A stretch of 21,980 bases of DNA from Bacteroidales bacterium UBA2295. GTDB taxonomy: Bacteria; Bacteroidota; Bacteroidia; Bacteroidales; Tenuifilaceae. The position numbers and the translations under genes are program-made. The notes below the pieces were generated by a model that saw nothing but the letters and a program-made list of their open reading frames with translations, was not told the origin of the DNA and made no database searches. The stretch is from assembly GCA_002345825.1 (NCBI GenBank), contig DDWD01000099.1:1-21980 (forward strand), given 5' to 3'. Shown piece after piece: positions 1 through 7,466 of the stretch (the first letter of the stretch is position 1; every line of letters begins with the position of its first letter).

Positions 1-2
1 TT

Positions 3-161
3 ACCACCAAGGAGATGGGCAAGGGAACAGGACTTGGACTACCATTGGTTTATGGCATTGTAAAGATGCATAAGGGTAAAATTGATATCGAGTCGAACAC
101 CGATAGCAGCAACGGACAAACGGGAACCACCTTTACTCTTACAATTCCAAGGGTGAGCTGA
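3..161 (+). CDS. Sensor histidine kinase, C-terminal end (partial)
   Basis: This is the last 52 residues of a protein that begins before the window; the stop is TGA at 159-161. The frame reads through a G2-type ATP-binding box (GKGTGLGLPLVYGIV) and then a conserved ending in which a Gly-Thr-Thr-Phe strand closes the fold (GTTFTLTIP). This is the end of a HATPase_c (GHKL) domain. The protein is therefore a histidine kinase that would phosphorylate itself and a partner response regulator; sensor and dimerisation parts are not visible. A receiver-kinase hybrid starts 103 bases downstream on the same strand, so the two may form one phosphorelay. The 162-264 gap has small direct repeats (GAGACAAGC at 217 and 227) but no promoter or terminator that I can defend. 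Confidence 0.85.
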   Translation, partial: TTKEMGKGTGLGLPLVYGIVKMHKGKIDIESNTDSSNGQTGTTFTLTIPRVS

Positions 162-264
162 CAACCGATCTTGTCATAGCAACAAAGAGCGCTGCTCTTA
201 TCTCGTTAATGCTTACGAGACAAGCTGAGACAAGCAACTGATAACTGATAACATACAACCAATA

Positions 265-1383
265 ATGAGCCAACTAAAACTTCTTGTAGTCGACGATGAG
301 CCCGGAATTCGCACTGGTGCTGAGCGCGCTTTGCGCAACTTTACCGTGGGCTACCCTTTTATGGAGGAGGAATTCTCCTACGATATTATTGAGGCCGAAA
401 CAGGCGAAAAGGCCATTGAGATTATCGAAAGCCAACACATCGATATAATGCTGCTCGACAACAAGCTACCCGGTATCGATGGGATAGAGGTTCTGGAGTA
501 TGTCAAGAACAAGGATTACGACATCTCGGTGATGATGATAACCTCCTACGCATCGCTCGAGCTGGCCGTTAAAGCAACCAATATGGGTGCATTTAGCTTT
601 GTGCCAAAGCCTTTCACCCCACAAGAGCTCCGTACATCTATAGAGAGTATTACCAAAAATCTGTTTCTGAAACGTATGACCCGCCAGATGCGGGCCGAAG
701 GGCAGCAGAATCAGTTTCAGTTCCTATCGGTGCTGTCGCACGAGCTCAAATCGCCCATTAATGCCGTGGAGGGGTACATCAAGATTATGCTAGAGAAGCA
801 GGCCGGCGATTCTATTGACGATTACAAGATGATGCTTGAGCGCTCCGTGGAGCGCCTTAAGGGGATGCGAACCCTTATACTCGACCTGCTCGACCTAACC
901 CGAATCGAAACGGGCAAAAAGAGTCGTGATATCCGAAGTCTCGACCTACACGAAATTGCCAAGCGCGTAATAGATACCGTTGAACCTCTGGCTATCCAAA
1001 AGAATGTAAAGGTGCATCTCGATGCCGAGGAGAACTCATTCTACAAGGCCGATAGCCATGAAATCGAAATTATTCTCAATAATTTTGTATCCAACGCGGT
1101 AAAGTACAACAAGGATGGGGGAGCGGTGTATGTAACCATTAAAAAGAATCCCGACTTTTACGAAATTGCTGTGGAGGATACCGGCATTGGTATTAGCGAG
1201 GACGACCAGAAGCTTCTATTCCAGGAGTTTGTCCGCATTAAGAATACCCAAACCCGGAATATCACAGGAAGTGGCCTAGGCCTATCCATTGCCAAAAAAA
1301 TGATTGAGTTGTACAATGGCACTGTGGAGGTGCAAAGCACCCCCGATGTGGGCTCGAAATTTACCGTTAGGTTGCCACTCTAA
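265..1383 (+). CDS. Response regulator receiver - histidine kinase hybrid
   Basis: The 372-residue cytosolic protein has no membrane segment. An N-terminal receiver domain (about 4-130) has the acidic pair D10/D11, phospho-acceptor D65 in MLLDNKLPG, T93 and K115 in FVPKPF. A HisKA dimerisation domain (about 150-215) carries the phosphorylated His H159 in SHELKSP. A HATPase_c domain (about 225-372) has the N box (NNFVSNAVKY, N277), G1 box DTGIGI (305-310) and G2 box GSGLGL (335-340). All catalytic residues are present. The order receiver-then-kinase, with no sensor, means its input probably comes from the upstream kinase through D65, and H159 then signals onward. No DNA-binding output lies nearby, so the final target is unknown. 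The receiver domain has a slightly long loop (about 25-38) between the first helix and the second strand. Confidence 0.93.
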   Translation: MSQLKLLVVDDEPGIRTGAERALRNFTVGYPFMEEEFSYDIIEAETGEKAIEIIESQHIDIMLLDNKLPGIDGIEVLEYVKNKDYDISVMMITSYASLELAVKATNMGAFSFVPKPFTPQELRTSIESITKNLFLKRMTRQMRAEGQQNQFQFLSVLSHELKSPINAVEGYIKIMLEKQAGDSIDDYKMMLERSVERLKGMRTLILDLLDLTRIETGKKSRDIRSLDLHEIAKRVIDTVEPLAIQKNVKVHLDAEENSFYKADSHEIEIILNNFVSNAVKYNKDGGAVYVTIKKNPDFYEIAVEDTGIGISEDDQKLLFQEFVRIKNTQTRNITGSGLGLSIAKKMIELYNGTVEVQSTPDVGSKFTVRLPL

Positions 1384-1858
1384 TTGCTATTAGTAGTAAA
1401 ACCTTTATCAACGGTATACTCTTCCATCCCTAACAAATGGGACAACCATCAATAAGGCTAATTAATGAATGGAAGATTACAGAGCAAAAAGTAAGGTTAC
1501 ACTTAAAAAGAATTGAATGCATTGGAGAGTTGGGTGTAACCCTCAAGACCACCCCTGGATTCAGTAACCTAGCGCAATAAATTATATTTTGATTTGAAGG
1601 GCAATAGACAGATATCCCAACACACAAGCAACAGTTTAGCAGCCCTTCCCTAAAAGAGGCCCTTCGTTGTCAATCGAGGACAAAGGACGAGTCCAACGAA
1701 TTTGAACACTTGATTTTATCTCGCAATCAGCATTATACTCAATTGTAGATTGAGAAAAGGAAGTTGTCGATTAATTTGTGGAAAGGATATATCAGATTTT
1801 ATAAATTGTGTGAAATAGAGAATTTTTGTAGTGAATTATTAATTTTAAAATCACAATT
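1384..1858 (+). other. Intergenic region without a recognisable gene
   Basis: I see no credible gene in this 475-base gap. The only ORF is a short reverse-strand one (about 1430-1627) with no recognisable motif. Base composition shifts to clearly A+T rich from about 1700. A weak Bacteroidota-like promoter may sit near 1743-1780 (a TTG followed about 18 bases later by TTAATTTG, one mismatch to TAnnTTTG), which would serve the lytS-type gene at 1859. No convincing terminator follows the upstream hybrid kinase. Confidence 0.5.
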
Positions 1859-2875
1859 ATGAAAAGAACAATTCTTTATTCACTACATGGGTTTGTATGG
1901 TTTTGTGACCTAAGTATAATTTTCCTGGTTACGCTGGCAGGAAATTTATGGGCTACTAAAAGCGTATTAGTAAGTACAGCTATGGTACTTGGAATTACAG
2001 CGTGGTCGCTTTCCCTTTTTTATATCGGCTATTCTTTCATTACCCCTAAATTGTTTTCAAAAAACAGGTTTGGGGCTGGTGTTGTAACAAGTATTGCAGT
2101 TTGTTTGATTTTTCCACTCATTCCCCACATGGCGAATGTGTTATCAGCCATCTCAGGGAATGGATGGTTGGGTTATACTTTATCGGGTTATATACAGGTT
2201 TTCTTCCTTTCTGTATTTATCTGCGCTGCCGGAATCCTTTTTAGGGCGTTTGTAAATTGGATTGATAATCAACAAAAGAAAAAAGAACTTGAAAACGAGA
2301 AGCTACAATCAAAGTTGATGGTTCTGATTAATCAAAACAACCCACATTTTATCTTCAATGTCCTGAATAATATCGATTCATTAATTACTTCAAAACCGGC
2401 AAAAGCATCAGAAACTATCAATAAATTATCCGGTTTTTTACGGTATGTTTACTCCAATTCTGAAAAAGATAGGGTAAACTTAACTTCAGAAATTGAATAC
2501 ATCGAAAACTATATCGAATTGCAATCACTTCGACTCGACAATAGTATTAAAGTTGAATTGGATAGAGATCTACAGGAAGATACGCAAGTTGCTCCAATGT
2601 TGTTTCTCCCTTTTATTGAAAATGCATTTAAACACGGATTGGTTGATAATGAACATCCATTAAAATTAATGTTCTCAACAAAAAACAAAGAGCTTAAATT
2701 TGAATGTATAAACAGTACAGGTTCAGGAAGTAGTAATCAATCGGATTCAGGATTTGGTTTGGCTAACATTATTAAACGGTTAGATTTAATGTACTCCTCG
2801 AAATATTGCCTGAATATAGAAAATAGAGAAAATGTTTACGCTGTATCATTAAGTTTACTGATTGATGAAAATTAA
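1859..2875 (+). CDS. LytS-family membrane sensor histidine kinase
   Basis: The 338-residue protein belongs to the His_kinase (PF06580) type that pairs with LytTR regulators. About four hydrophobic segments form an N-terminal membrane domain (roughly 10-31, 36-62, 73-97, 108-132). A short basic coiled linker follows (about 136-155), then the family's phosphorylation motif NQNNPHFIFN with H163 (the usual form is QxNPHFLFN). The ATP-binding half has the N box FIENAFKHG (N255) and a glycine box SGFGLANIIKRL near 298-308. The stop overlaps the start of the response regulator gene by 11 bases, showing translational coupling. The sensed signal cannot be read from the sequence because no extracellular sensor domain is present; sensing within the membrane segments is an inference. 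Codon use is more A+T rich than the selenium genes downstream. Confidence 0.9.
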   Translation: MKRTILYSLHGFVWFCDLSIIFLVTLAGNLWATKSVLVSTAMVLGITAWSLSLFYIGYSFITPKLFSKNRFGAGVVTSIAVCLIFPLIPHMANVLSAISGNGWLGYTLSGYIQVFFLSVFICAAGILFRAFVNWIDNQQKKKELENEKLQSKLMVLINQNNPHFIFNVLNNIDSLITSKPAKASETINKLSGFLRYVYSNSEKDRVNLTSEIEYIENYIELQSLRLDNSIKVELDRDLQEDTQVAPMLFLPFIENAFKHGLVDNEHPLKLMFSTKNKELKFECINSTGSGSSNQSDSGFGLANIIKRLDLMYSSKYCLNIENRENVYAVSLSLLIDEN

Positions 2876-3575
2876 GTGTATAATCATTGAAGACGAAAAG
2901 TTGGCTGCCGAAAAACTTTCTGGCTTTATCGAGAAAATAACAGTACTCGAGCTTGTCTCAACTTTTAACGATGGAATTTCGGCTATAAACTTTTTAAAAA
3001 GCAACACCGTTGACCTGATTTTCCTGGATATAGAGATGAAGGATTTCAATGGTATTCAGTTTCTGAAAACTTTACAAGTAAAACCGGCAGTCATTATTAC
3101 TTCGGCCTATGAAAAATACGCTATTGCAGGATACGAATTCTCCGTGGTGGATTATCTGCTCAAACCTTATACTCTTGAAAGGTTCCTTCAATCGGTCGAC
3201 AAAGCAATTAATTTGAAAGAGTTGAAAGAAAAAGCCAAAAACTATGAATTGATTGCTTCGCAAAGTAATGAGTACATCTTTATTAAGTCGGAAAACCGCA
3301 TCGAAAAGATTGAGCTGGACGATATCCTTTTTATCGAAGGAATGAAGGATTACTTGAGAATACACACCAAATCGAGAAAAGTAATGACCTTACAGAGTTT
3401 TAGTGGATTATTACAGTATTTGCCAGAAAATAATTTTATTCGCGTTCATAATTCATATCTCGTCTCTATCAATAAAATTGAAAACATTGAGCGCAACCGA
3501 ATAAAAATTGGTGATACTTTAATCCCTATTAGCGATAAGTATAAGGACAGCTTCTTTAGCTCAATTAAGGCTTAA
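2865..3575 (+). CDS. LytTR-family response regulator
   Basis: This is a 236-residue transcription factor. I take ATG 2865 over the in-frame TTG at 2862, because it gives the standard MKIKCIIIEDE start. The receiver domain (1-120) has the acidic E9/D10 pair, phospho-acceptor D55 in LIFLDIEM, and the conserved Lys in YLLKPYT (about 103). A LytTR DNA-binding domain (about 135-236) includes the typical IEGMKDYLRIHT strand and the FIRVHNSYLVSINKI and LIPISDKYKD segments. The gene overlaps the kinase by 11 bases and forms its cognate pair. LytTR proteins bind short direct repeats upstream of their targets; none was identified here. The flippase-family gene at 3914 is a possible target only because it is next door. 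Confidence 0.93.
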   Translation: MKIKCIIIEDEKLAAEKLSGFIEKITVLELVSTFNDGISAINFLKSNTVDLIFLDIEMKDFNGIQFLKTLQVKPAVIITSAYEKYAIAGYEFSVVDYLLKPYTLERFLQSVDKAINLKELKEKAKNYELIASQSNEYIFIKSENRIEKIELDDILFIEGMKDYLRIHTKSRKVMTLQSFSGLLQYLPENNFIRVHNSYLVSINKIENIERNRIKIGDTLIPISDKYKDSFFSSIKA

Positions 3576-3913
3576 TTTATCAAGTTAAAAAAGTTCTTTC
3601 CTTCGCTTGAGAACTCTTTGCCAGCCCACACTAGACAACTCCAAAAGTCAAAGCTTGACCAAGAGTTTTCAAGCCTTTCCGCACGAGCCGATAATAATTC
3701 AACTTTATAAATTTAACTATATTTAGGATTGAAAAATAAGGGCAATGCACAACACATAGTACAGTGCATAAGGGTTTAAGTGGTTTGTGAACATTAGTAG
3801 CTCGTAAAAAATATTGGTGTAAACCGGATATGAAATCTCCTAGTAATCCCACGCAACATCATATCATAAAACGCCGGGTGCCCTGAGGCTTTACACAACA
3901 AAATTTTTAGCAA
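3576..3913 (+). other. Intergenic region; weak hairpin and no credible gene
   Basis: The 338-base gap follows the LytTR gene. A weak hairpin, AGTTCT (3592-3597) with AGAACT (3610-3615), preceded by a run of A and followed by CTTTG, could be an inefficient bidirectional terminator. A 73-codon reverse-strand ORF (3631-3852) has no recognised domain. Its tail (RKGLKTLGQALTFGVV) looks like a translated intergenic repeat rather than a protein, so I do not call it a gene. No exact TAnnTTTG promoter element is found before the next gene. Confidence 0.4.
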
Positions 3914-4717
3914 ATGACAATACAGATAGTTTTAGTTCTAGTATTCACCCTGATTATTCATCTGATCAGTACATTGTCCTATTCGGTAAGGATTGTTGGG
4001 ATTAGAACAAGAAAGATTGCAATATCTTTCGCCTTATTTAACATCATGGTGCTCATTTCAAGAACTTCAAATTCTTTTCAAGCCCCTTTGCTCGCCAAAT
4101 GGATTGAGAATAACATAAATCTTGGAATTAATCCGGGAACATTCGAGATTAGGTTAATACTAATTGCAACAACTTTAGCCACAATTATAGGTGGATTGTT
4201 AATACCTACATTTCAGCGAGTATTGACAAACTCTGTTGAGAACTTTAGCCTACACAAGTCGGTGCCAAGACTAATTTTGCACGGATTTACTAAAACAGGG
4301 ATAGTCCAATTCAAGAAAGAATTAAAACTCCCCGACAAAAACAACTTCACAATTGATAAATCAATATGGACAGATTTCCCCATTAAGATATTTATCTATA
4401 ACATCCTTGCTGTTGCAATTTTAACAGTTGGAGTATTATCATCATTATATGCCGGATTTATCGAGCCCGATTTGAGAACTACTGCAAGTACATTATCAGC
4501 AGTAGTTAACGGATTGGCAACAATACTAATGTTCGTATTTATTGATCCCTATTTGTCGGGACTCACAGATGATGTAATTGAAGGTAAATTCTCCGAGATT
4601 GGATTTCGAAAAATAATAAGATTAATGGTAGTAAGTCGATTGATAGGAACTATCGCTGCTCAACTATTATTAGTGCCATTTTCAGAATTTATAGCTTGGA
4701 TTGCAACAGTTATATAA
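3914..4717 (+). CDS. amj: Amj-family (DUF2837) lipid II flippase-like membrane protein
   Basis: This is a 267-residue integral membrane protein. The N-terminal stretch IIHLISTLSYSVRIVGIRT, followed by LISRTSNSFQAPLLAKW (about 48-64), matches what I know of the Amj/YdaH family (PF10997). In Bacillus subtilis that protein can replace MurJ as the flippase moving lipid II across the membrane for peptidoglycan synthesis. About six hydrophobic segments are visible (near 2-18, 33-50, 82-103, 156-182, 192-213, 238-262). The length fits the family. The role here is by homology; whether it complements or replaces MurJ cannot be told. The gene sits in the A+T-rich block between a LytS/LytTR pair and an inverted-repeat element, with no clear promoter or terminator of its own. 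Lateral acquisition is possible but not shown. Confidence 0.75.
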   Translation: MTIQIVLVLVFTLIIHLISTLSYSVRIVGIRTRKIAISFALFNIMVLISRTSNSFQAPLLAKWIENNINLGINPGTFEIRLILIATTLATIIGGLLIPTFQRVLTNSVENFSLHKSVPRLILHGFTKTGIVQFKKELKLPDKNNFTIDKSIWTDFPIKIFIYNILAVAILTVGVLSSLYAGFIEPDLRTTASTLSAVVNGLATILMFVFIDPYLSGLTDDVIEGKFSEIGFRKIIRLMVVSRLIGTIAAQLLLVPFSEFIAWIATVI

Positions 4718-4799
4718 CGGATTAGTAAGTAGCCCTGAAAACAACAAGGCCAGGAACCTAGCGCAGTGGTTGGCTTACAGCGCTCCAATTTTATGTTTA

Positions 4800-5038
4800 A
4801 CGTGAGTTCGACATAAGGAATAGTTATGTATCTCCTTTATAAATAAGCGAATAAGGTTTGTAGTTGTGATTATTGTTTTTATTACTAAGGTTATTTGAGT
4901 TTATAATAAGGTTTCTTGTAGTTCATAAACCTTATTTTGGTTTTTTAACCTTAGTAAAACAGAGCGAAGCCAAAGATATCCAACCTTATTACCTTATTTT
5001 GTTGAGTCTTATATCAACGCGTTACACCGAACTCACGT
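4800..5038. repeat. Inverted-repeat element of about 240 bp (MITE-like or structured)
   Basis: The ends are an 11-bp perfect inverted repeat, ACGTGAGTTCG (4800-4810) against CGAACTCACGT (5028-5038). It extends outward imperfectly (TTAACG against TTACG). Inside are three nested pairings. The outer is 4841-4858 with 4982-4999 (AAATAAG and AATAAGGTT pairing around a CG/AC mismatch). The middle is TTACTAAGGTTA (4882-4893) with TAACCTTAGTAA (4946-4957). The inner is AATAAGGTTT (4905-4914) with AAACCTTATT (4927-4936). The element is A+T rich and has no ORF. It looks like a non-autonomous mobile element or a long folded RNA/DNA structure between amj and the selenium island. No transposase is visible, and target duplication is not clear. 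Confidence 0.7.
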
Positions 5039-5415
5039 AATTTATTATAGTGGGATTATGCTGTAATTATGGTCATCTTAATGTTTAGTTTATAGAGTGC
5101 CTATAGTTTAAAGTTTAAAGTCCGAAGACAACTAGTTAGCTAATATCCACCATCCGAATGCAAGGGAAGCCCTAAGGAACAGACAAGAGGCTTTAAGGGA
5201 TGTTACCTATTCCGTCTTCCGTCTTCCCTCGTTATCCTGCCAAAGTACGGCAGTCTCCCGAGGCAGGCGTCTTTACTCCCTATAAGAATCTCCAACACCA
5301 ACATATTTCCACGAAATTGGTAGTGGAACTATTTTCCCAATACCTAAACAATAACATTCTTTGATTTTATTGCAATCCATTTCACCTCTTCAGCTGGTTT
5401 TTACCAAAAAAATCC
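5039..5415 (+). other. Intergenic region upstream of tRNA-Sec
   Basis: About 375 bases hold no gene. There are short tandem duplications (AGTTTAAAGTTTAAAG near 5107-5121; CCGTCTT repeated near 5212-5226). A hairpin-forming cluster has CCTGCC (5236-5241) able to pair with GGCAG (5249-5253) or GGCAGG (5262-5267). These look like intergenic repeat debris. A promoter for the downstream tRNA lies at its end and is listed separately. Confidence 0.45.
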
Positions 5416-5423
5416 TAAGTTTG
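5416..5423 (+). promoter_or_regulatory. Candidate Bacteroidota -7 promoter element for tRNA-Sec/selA
   Basis: TAAGTTTG is an exact match to the Bacteroidota -7 consensus TAnnTTTG, ending 16 bases before the tRNA-Sec 5' end. Initiation about 7 bases downstream would leave a leader of roughly 10 bases for RNase P to remove. The -33 box is weak: CTGG at 5394-5397 is the best nearby. The same octamer occurs upstream of the gene at 12701. This is a sequence match only; no start site has been measured. Confidence 0.5.
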
Positions 5424-5439
5424 CCTACACAACTTTTAT

Positions 5440-5531
5440 AGAGAGGACGGGACCGGTGTCCCACCTGGTCTTCAACACCAGTAGCAGACGGATAAAACCG
5501 GCTGTGGCAGGTTCGATTCCTGCCCTCTCTG
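5440..5531 (+). tRNA. selC: Selenocysteine tRNA (anticodon UCA)
   Basis: The parts can be folded by hand. Acceptor AGAGAGG (5440-5446) pairs with CCTCTCT (5524-5530), followed by discriminator G5531. A D stem GGGAC/GTCCC (5449-5453/5458-5462) has a four-base CGGT loop. Anticodon stem CTGGT/ACCAG (5465-5469/5477-5481) closes the loop CTTCAAC with anticodon TCA at 5472-5474. A long variable arm (about 5483-5505) has the stem CAG-A-CGG / CCG-G-CTG around an ATAAAA loop. The T stem is GCAGG/CCTGC with loop TTCGATT (5507-5523). The short D loop, big variable arm and UCA anticodon are diagnostic of tRNA-Sec. CCA is not encoded. Serine is loaded by SerRS, then SelA converts it to selenocysteine. selA begins 33 bases downstream, so the two are probably one transcript. 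Confidence 0.95.
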
Positions 5532-5564
5532 CACATATACCTTTATGAAACTACATCATAAAAT

Positions 5565-6986
5565 ATGAGTTCAAAACAGGAGGCCTATCAAAGCCTTCCA
5601 GCAGTCGATAAGCTTTTGGCCTTGCCCGAAGTTAGCTTGCTCCTTCCTACCCATGGGCGTGAGTTGGTAATCCATGCAACTCGCTCTGCGCTTCAGCATT
5701 TCCGAACAAGTATCTCTAAAGGTAACCCCGCACCATCTCAACCTAAGCTTCTCGAGAAGATTCTATCGATAGTTCAGCAGCTCTCGGGCCGAAGTCTGAA
5801 AAGGGTTATCAACGCTACAGGTGTTGTAATTCATACCAATTTAGGGCGCTCCCCCTTCGATGCTGAAATGCTAACGCAATCCTTTACAAACCTTAATGGC
5901 TACAACAACTTGGAGTTCAATCTCGATACTGCCCAGCGCGGCAGCCGAAACGATCATGCTGCGGAGCTAATCAAGTATCTTACTGAGGCCGAGGATGTGC
6001 TTATTGTGAACAATGCCGCCGCTGCCGTAATGCTTTGCCTTAGGGCTTTTGCCAAGCATCAGGAGGTAATTGTTTCGCGTGGCGAGCTGGTAGAGATTGG
6101 CGGCTCGTTCCGCGTCCCCGATATCATGGCCGCATCGGACTGCAAGATGGTGGAAGTGGGAACAACTAATAAGACCAAGATAGCTGACTATAGCAATGCT
6201 ATTGGCGATGATACAGCCTTGCTCTTTAAGGCCCATAAATCAAACTATATAATAAAGGGATTTACACAGGAGGTGGCTGTAGATGAGTTGGCGCAGCTCG
6301 CTAGGCAGCACAAACTACCGCTGCTTTTCGATATGGGCTCGGGGCTGCTTTGCAGGGTTAATCTTCCTGTGCTTCACGATGAGCCAACTGTTCGCGAGGC
6401 TTTAGGACTGGGTGCCGATTTGGTTTGCTTTAGCGGCGATAAGCTTTTAGGTGGCCCTCAGGCCGGAATTATTGTGGGCAAAAAGGAGCTGATTACAAAG
6501 CTTAAAAATGAGCCTATGCTTCGGGCTTTGCGTGTCTGCAAAACTACGCTTGCCCTGCTCGAAACGGCTTGCTCGTACCATTTAACGGATGAGACTTTGT
6601 TTGCCAAAAGCCCCATTTATAGGATGTTTAATTGTAAACCCGAGGAGCTTAGGTTACTAGCAACGAAGCTAAGCGATAAGCTAATGGATTTTGGAATCCA
6701 ATCGCAGGTAGTTGAAACCAAGGCTCAGTGCGGAGGAGGAACACTCCCCGATGCCGAGATCGATAGCTTTGCTGTTGAACTGCTTTGCAATGCAACAAAT
6801 AATAAGGAGCGATCTGGGTTTGCCGAGCGTATTCATAGCAATCTACTCCATTCGTCTACCCCAGTATTGGCTATACTTAAGGCTGGCAATATTCAGCTCG
6901 ATGTGCTTACCCTGGCCGACGAGGACTTGAATGAGGTGGCAAGGATTATTTCTGAGGCGTGTGGAATGGATAGGAGAGATGATTGA
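5565..6986 (+). CDS. selA: L-seryl-tRNA(Sec) selenium transferase (SelA)
   Basis: SelA is a PLP enzyme that uses selenophosphate to convert Ser-tRNA-Sec to Sec-tRNA-Sec in the cytosol. The 473-residue length is typical. An N-terminal domain (about 1-70) that contacts the tRNA precedes the characteristic RVINATGVVIHTNLGRSP (about 80-97). Further on are GSRNDHAAELI, FDMGSG and the PLP-lysine motif FSGDKLLGGPQAG with K293. It starts 33 bases after tRNA-Sec. The start fits the family's N-terminal length, and the only upstream ATG nearby (5545) hits a stop at once. The gene ends in TGA, an ordinary stop here: readthrough would add only about 16 codons before another TGA. SelB and SelD lie downstream in the same island. 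Confidence 0.97.
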   Translation: MSSKQEAYQSLPAVDKLLALPEVSLLLPTHGRELVIHATRSALQHFRTSISKGNPAPSQPKLLEKILSIVQQLSGRSLKRVINATGVVIHTNLGRSPFDAEMLTQSFTNLNGYNNLEFNLDTAQRGSRNDHAAELIKYLTEAEDVLIVNNAAAAVMLCLRAFAKHQEVIVSRGELVEIGGSFRVPDIMAASDCKMVEVGTTNKTKIADYSNAIGDDTALLFKAHKSNYIIKGFTQEVAVDELAQLARQHKLPLLFDMGSGLLCRVNLPVLHDEPTVREALGLGADLVCFSGDKLLGGPQAGIIVGKKELITKLKNEPMLRALRVCKTTLALLETACSYHLTDETLFAKSPIYRMFNCKPEELRLLATKLSDKLMDFGIQSQVVETKAQCGGGTLPDAEIDSFAVELLCNATNNKERSGFAERIHSNLLHSSTPVLAILKAGNIQLDVLTLADEDLNEVARIISEACGMDRRDD

Positions 6987-7058
6987 GTGATCCTCCAGTG
7001 GCCTGTCTACAGACAGGTAGAGCGGACAGGTTGATTGATCCTCCAGTTGGCGGACAGG
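6987..7058 (+). repeat. Short duplicated sequences and perfect hairpin after selA
   Basis: Directly after selA, TGATCCTCCAGT occurs at 6988-6999 and 7036-7047. GCGGACAGGTTGATTGAT occurs at 7022-7039 and again at 7050-7067, running into the tetranucleotide array. A perfect palindrome CCTGTCT-AC-AGACAGG lies at 7002-7017. It is not followed by a T run, so it is not a standard intrinsic terminator. The arrangement suggests local duplication that seeded the array downstream. Confidence 0.6.
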
Positions 7059-7142
<84 letters not shown>

Positions 7143-7418
7143 ATGGGTGAGTGAATAGGTATTGAGTTACGCGTTTTGCATTTTGAGTATCGGGTTGTGA
7201 TCAATAAATCGACCTGCCATCGTCCGAAGGTCATGGCAGCGTAAATATATGAGATTTCTTGATTGTATACTAACTTTTAACGTTTGACATATGCCTTTTT
7301 TATCTAAATCAAACGCTAGAAACACAGGCAATGAATAAACACATAGTTATACCGACCACCAATCTAATTACTTAGATAATTTCAGTTGTCCCTTAAAAGA
7401 GGTATGTGAAAACAATAA

Positions 7419-7448
7419 ACTCTGTGTCTCCGTGCCCCTGTGTTTAAA
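7419..7448 (+). repeat. Intergenic repeat, copy 1, upstream of selB
   Basis: This 30-bp sequence, built on the pattern CTCTGTG..CTCCGTG..CCTGTGTTT, matches the one at 10660-10690 at all but two bases plus one inserted base. It ends 18 bases before the preferred selB start. Its GTG at 7440 is the first possible selB start codon, but it belongs to the repeat and not to the conserved protein. The complement (CACAGAG/CACGGAG-like) resembles a class of intergenic repeat I have seen in many environmental bacterial genomes; its function is unknown to me. Confidence 0.75.
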
Positions 7449-7466
7449 TTGTTGATGATAAGAAAT

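Noticed and set aside
185..199. AAGAGC-GCT-GCTCTT hairpin after the first kinase as a terminator
   Set aside because: The stem has six pairs, a three-base loop and no T run, so it is not convincing.
3631..3852. Reverse-strand 73-codon ORF
   Set aside because: No domain or leader is seen; its tail looks like translated intergenic repeat sequence. Mentioned in the intergenic entry only.
1566..4765. The 11-mer AACCTAGCGCA occurs at 1566-1576 and 4755-4765, flanking the A+T-rich block like insertion-site repeats
   Set aside because: Many 11-base matches are expected by chance in 22 kb, and no integrase or other boundary sign supports it.
6984..7032. selA ends in TGA followed 15 bases later by a perfect hairpin (7002-7017), so possibly a second Sec codon
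   Set aside because: Readthrough would add only about 16 non-conserved codons before another TGA. SelA is full length without it, the hairpin starts farther away than in the fdhF-type element, and its loop is not SECIS-like.
7440..7466. GTG 7440 or ATG 7455 as the selB start
   Set aside because: The upstream codons lie in or next to the intergenic repeat and do not match family N termini, which start just before the GTP-binding loop.
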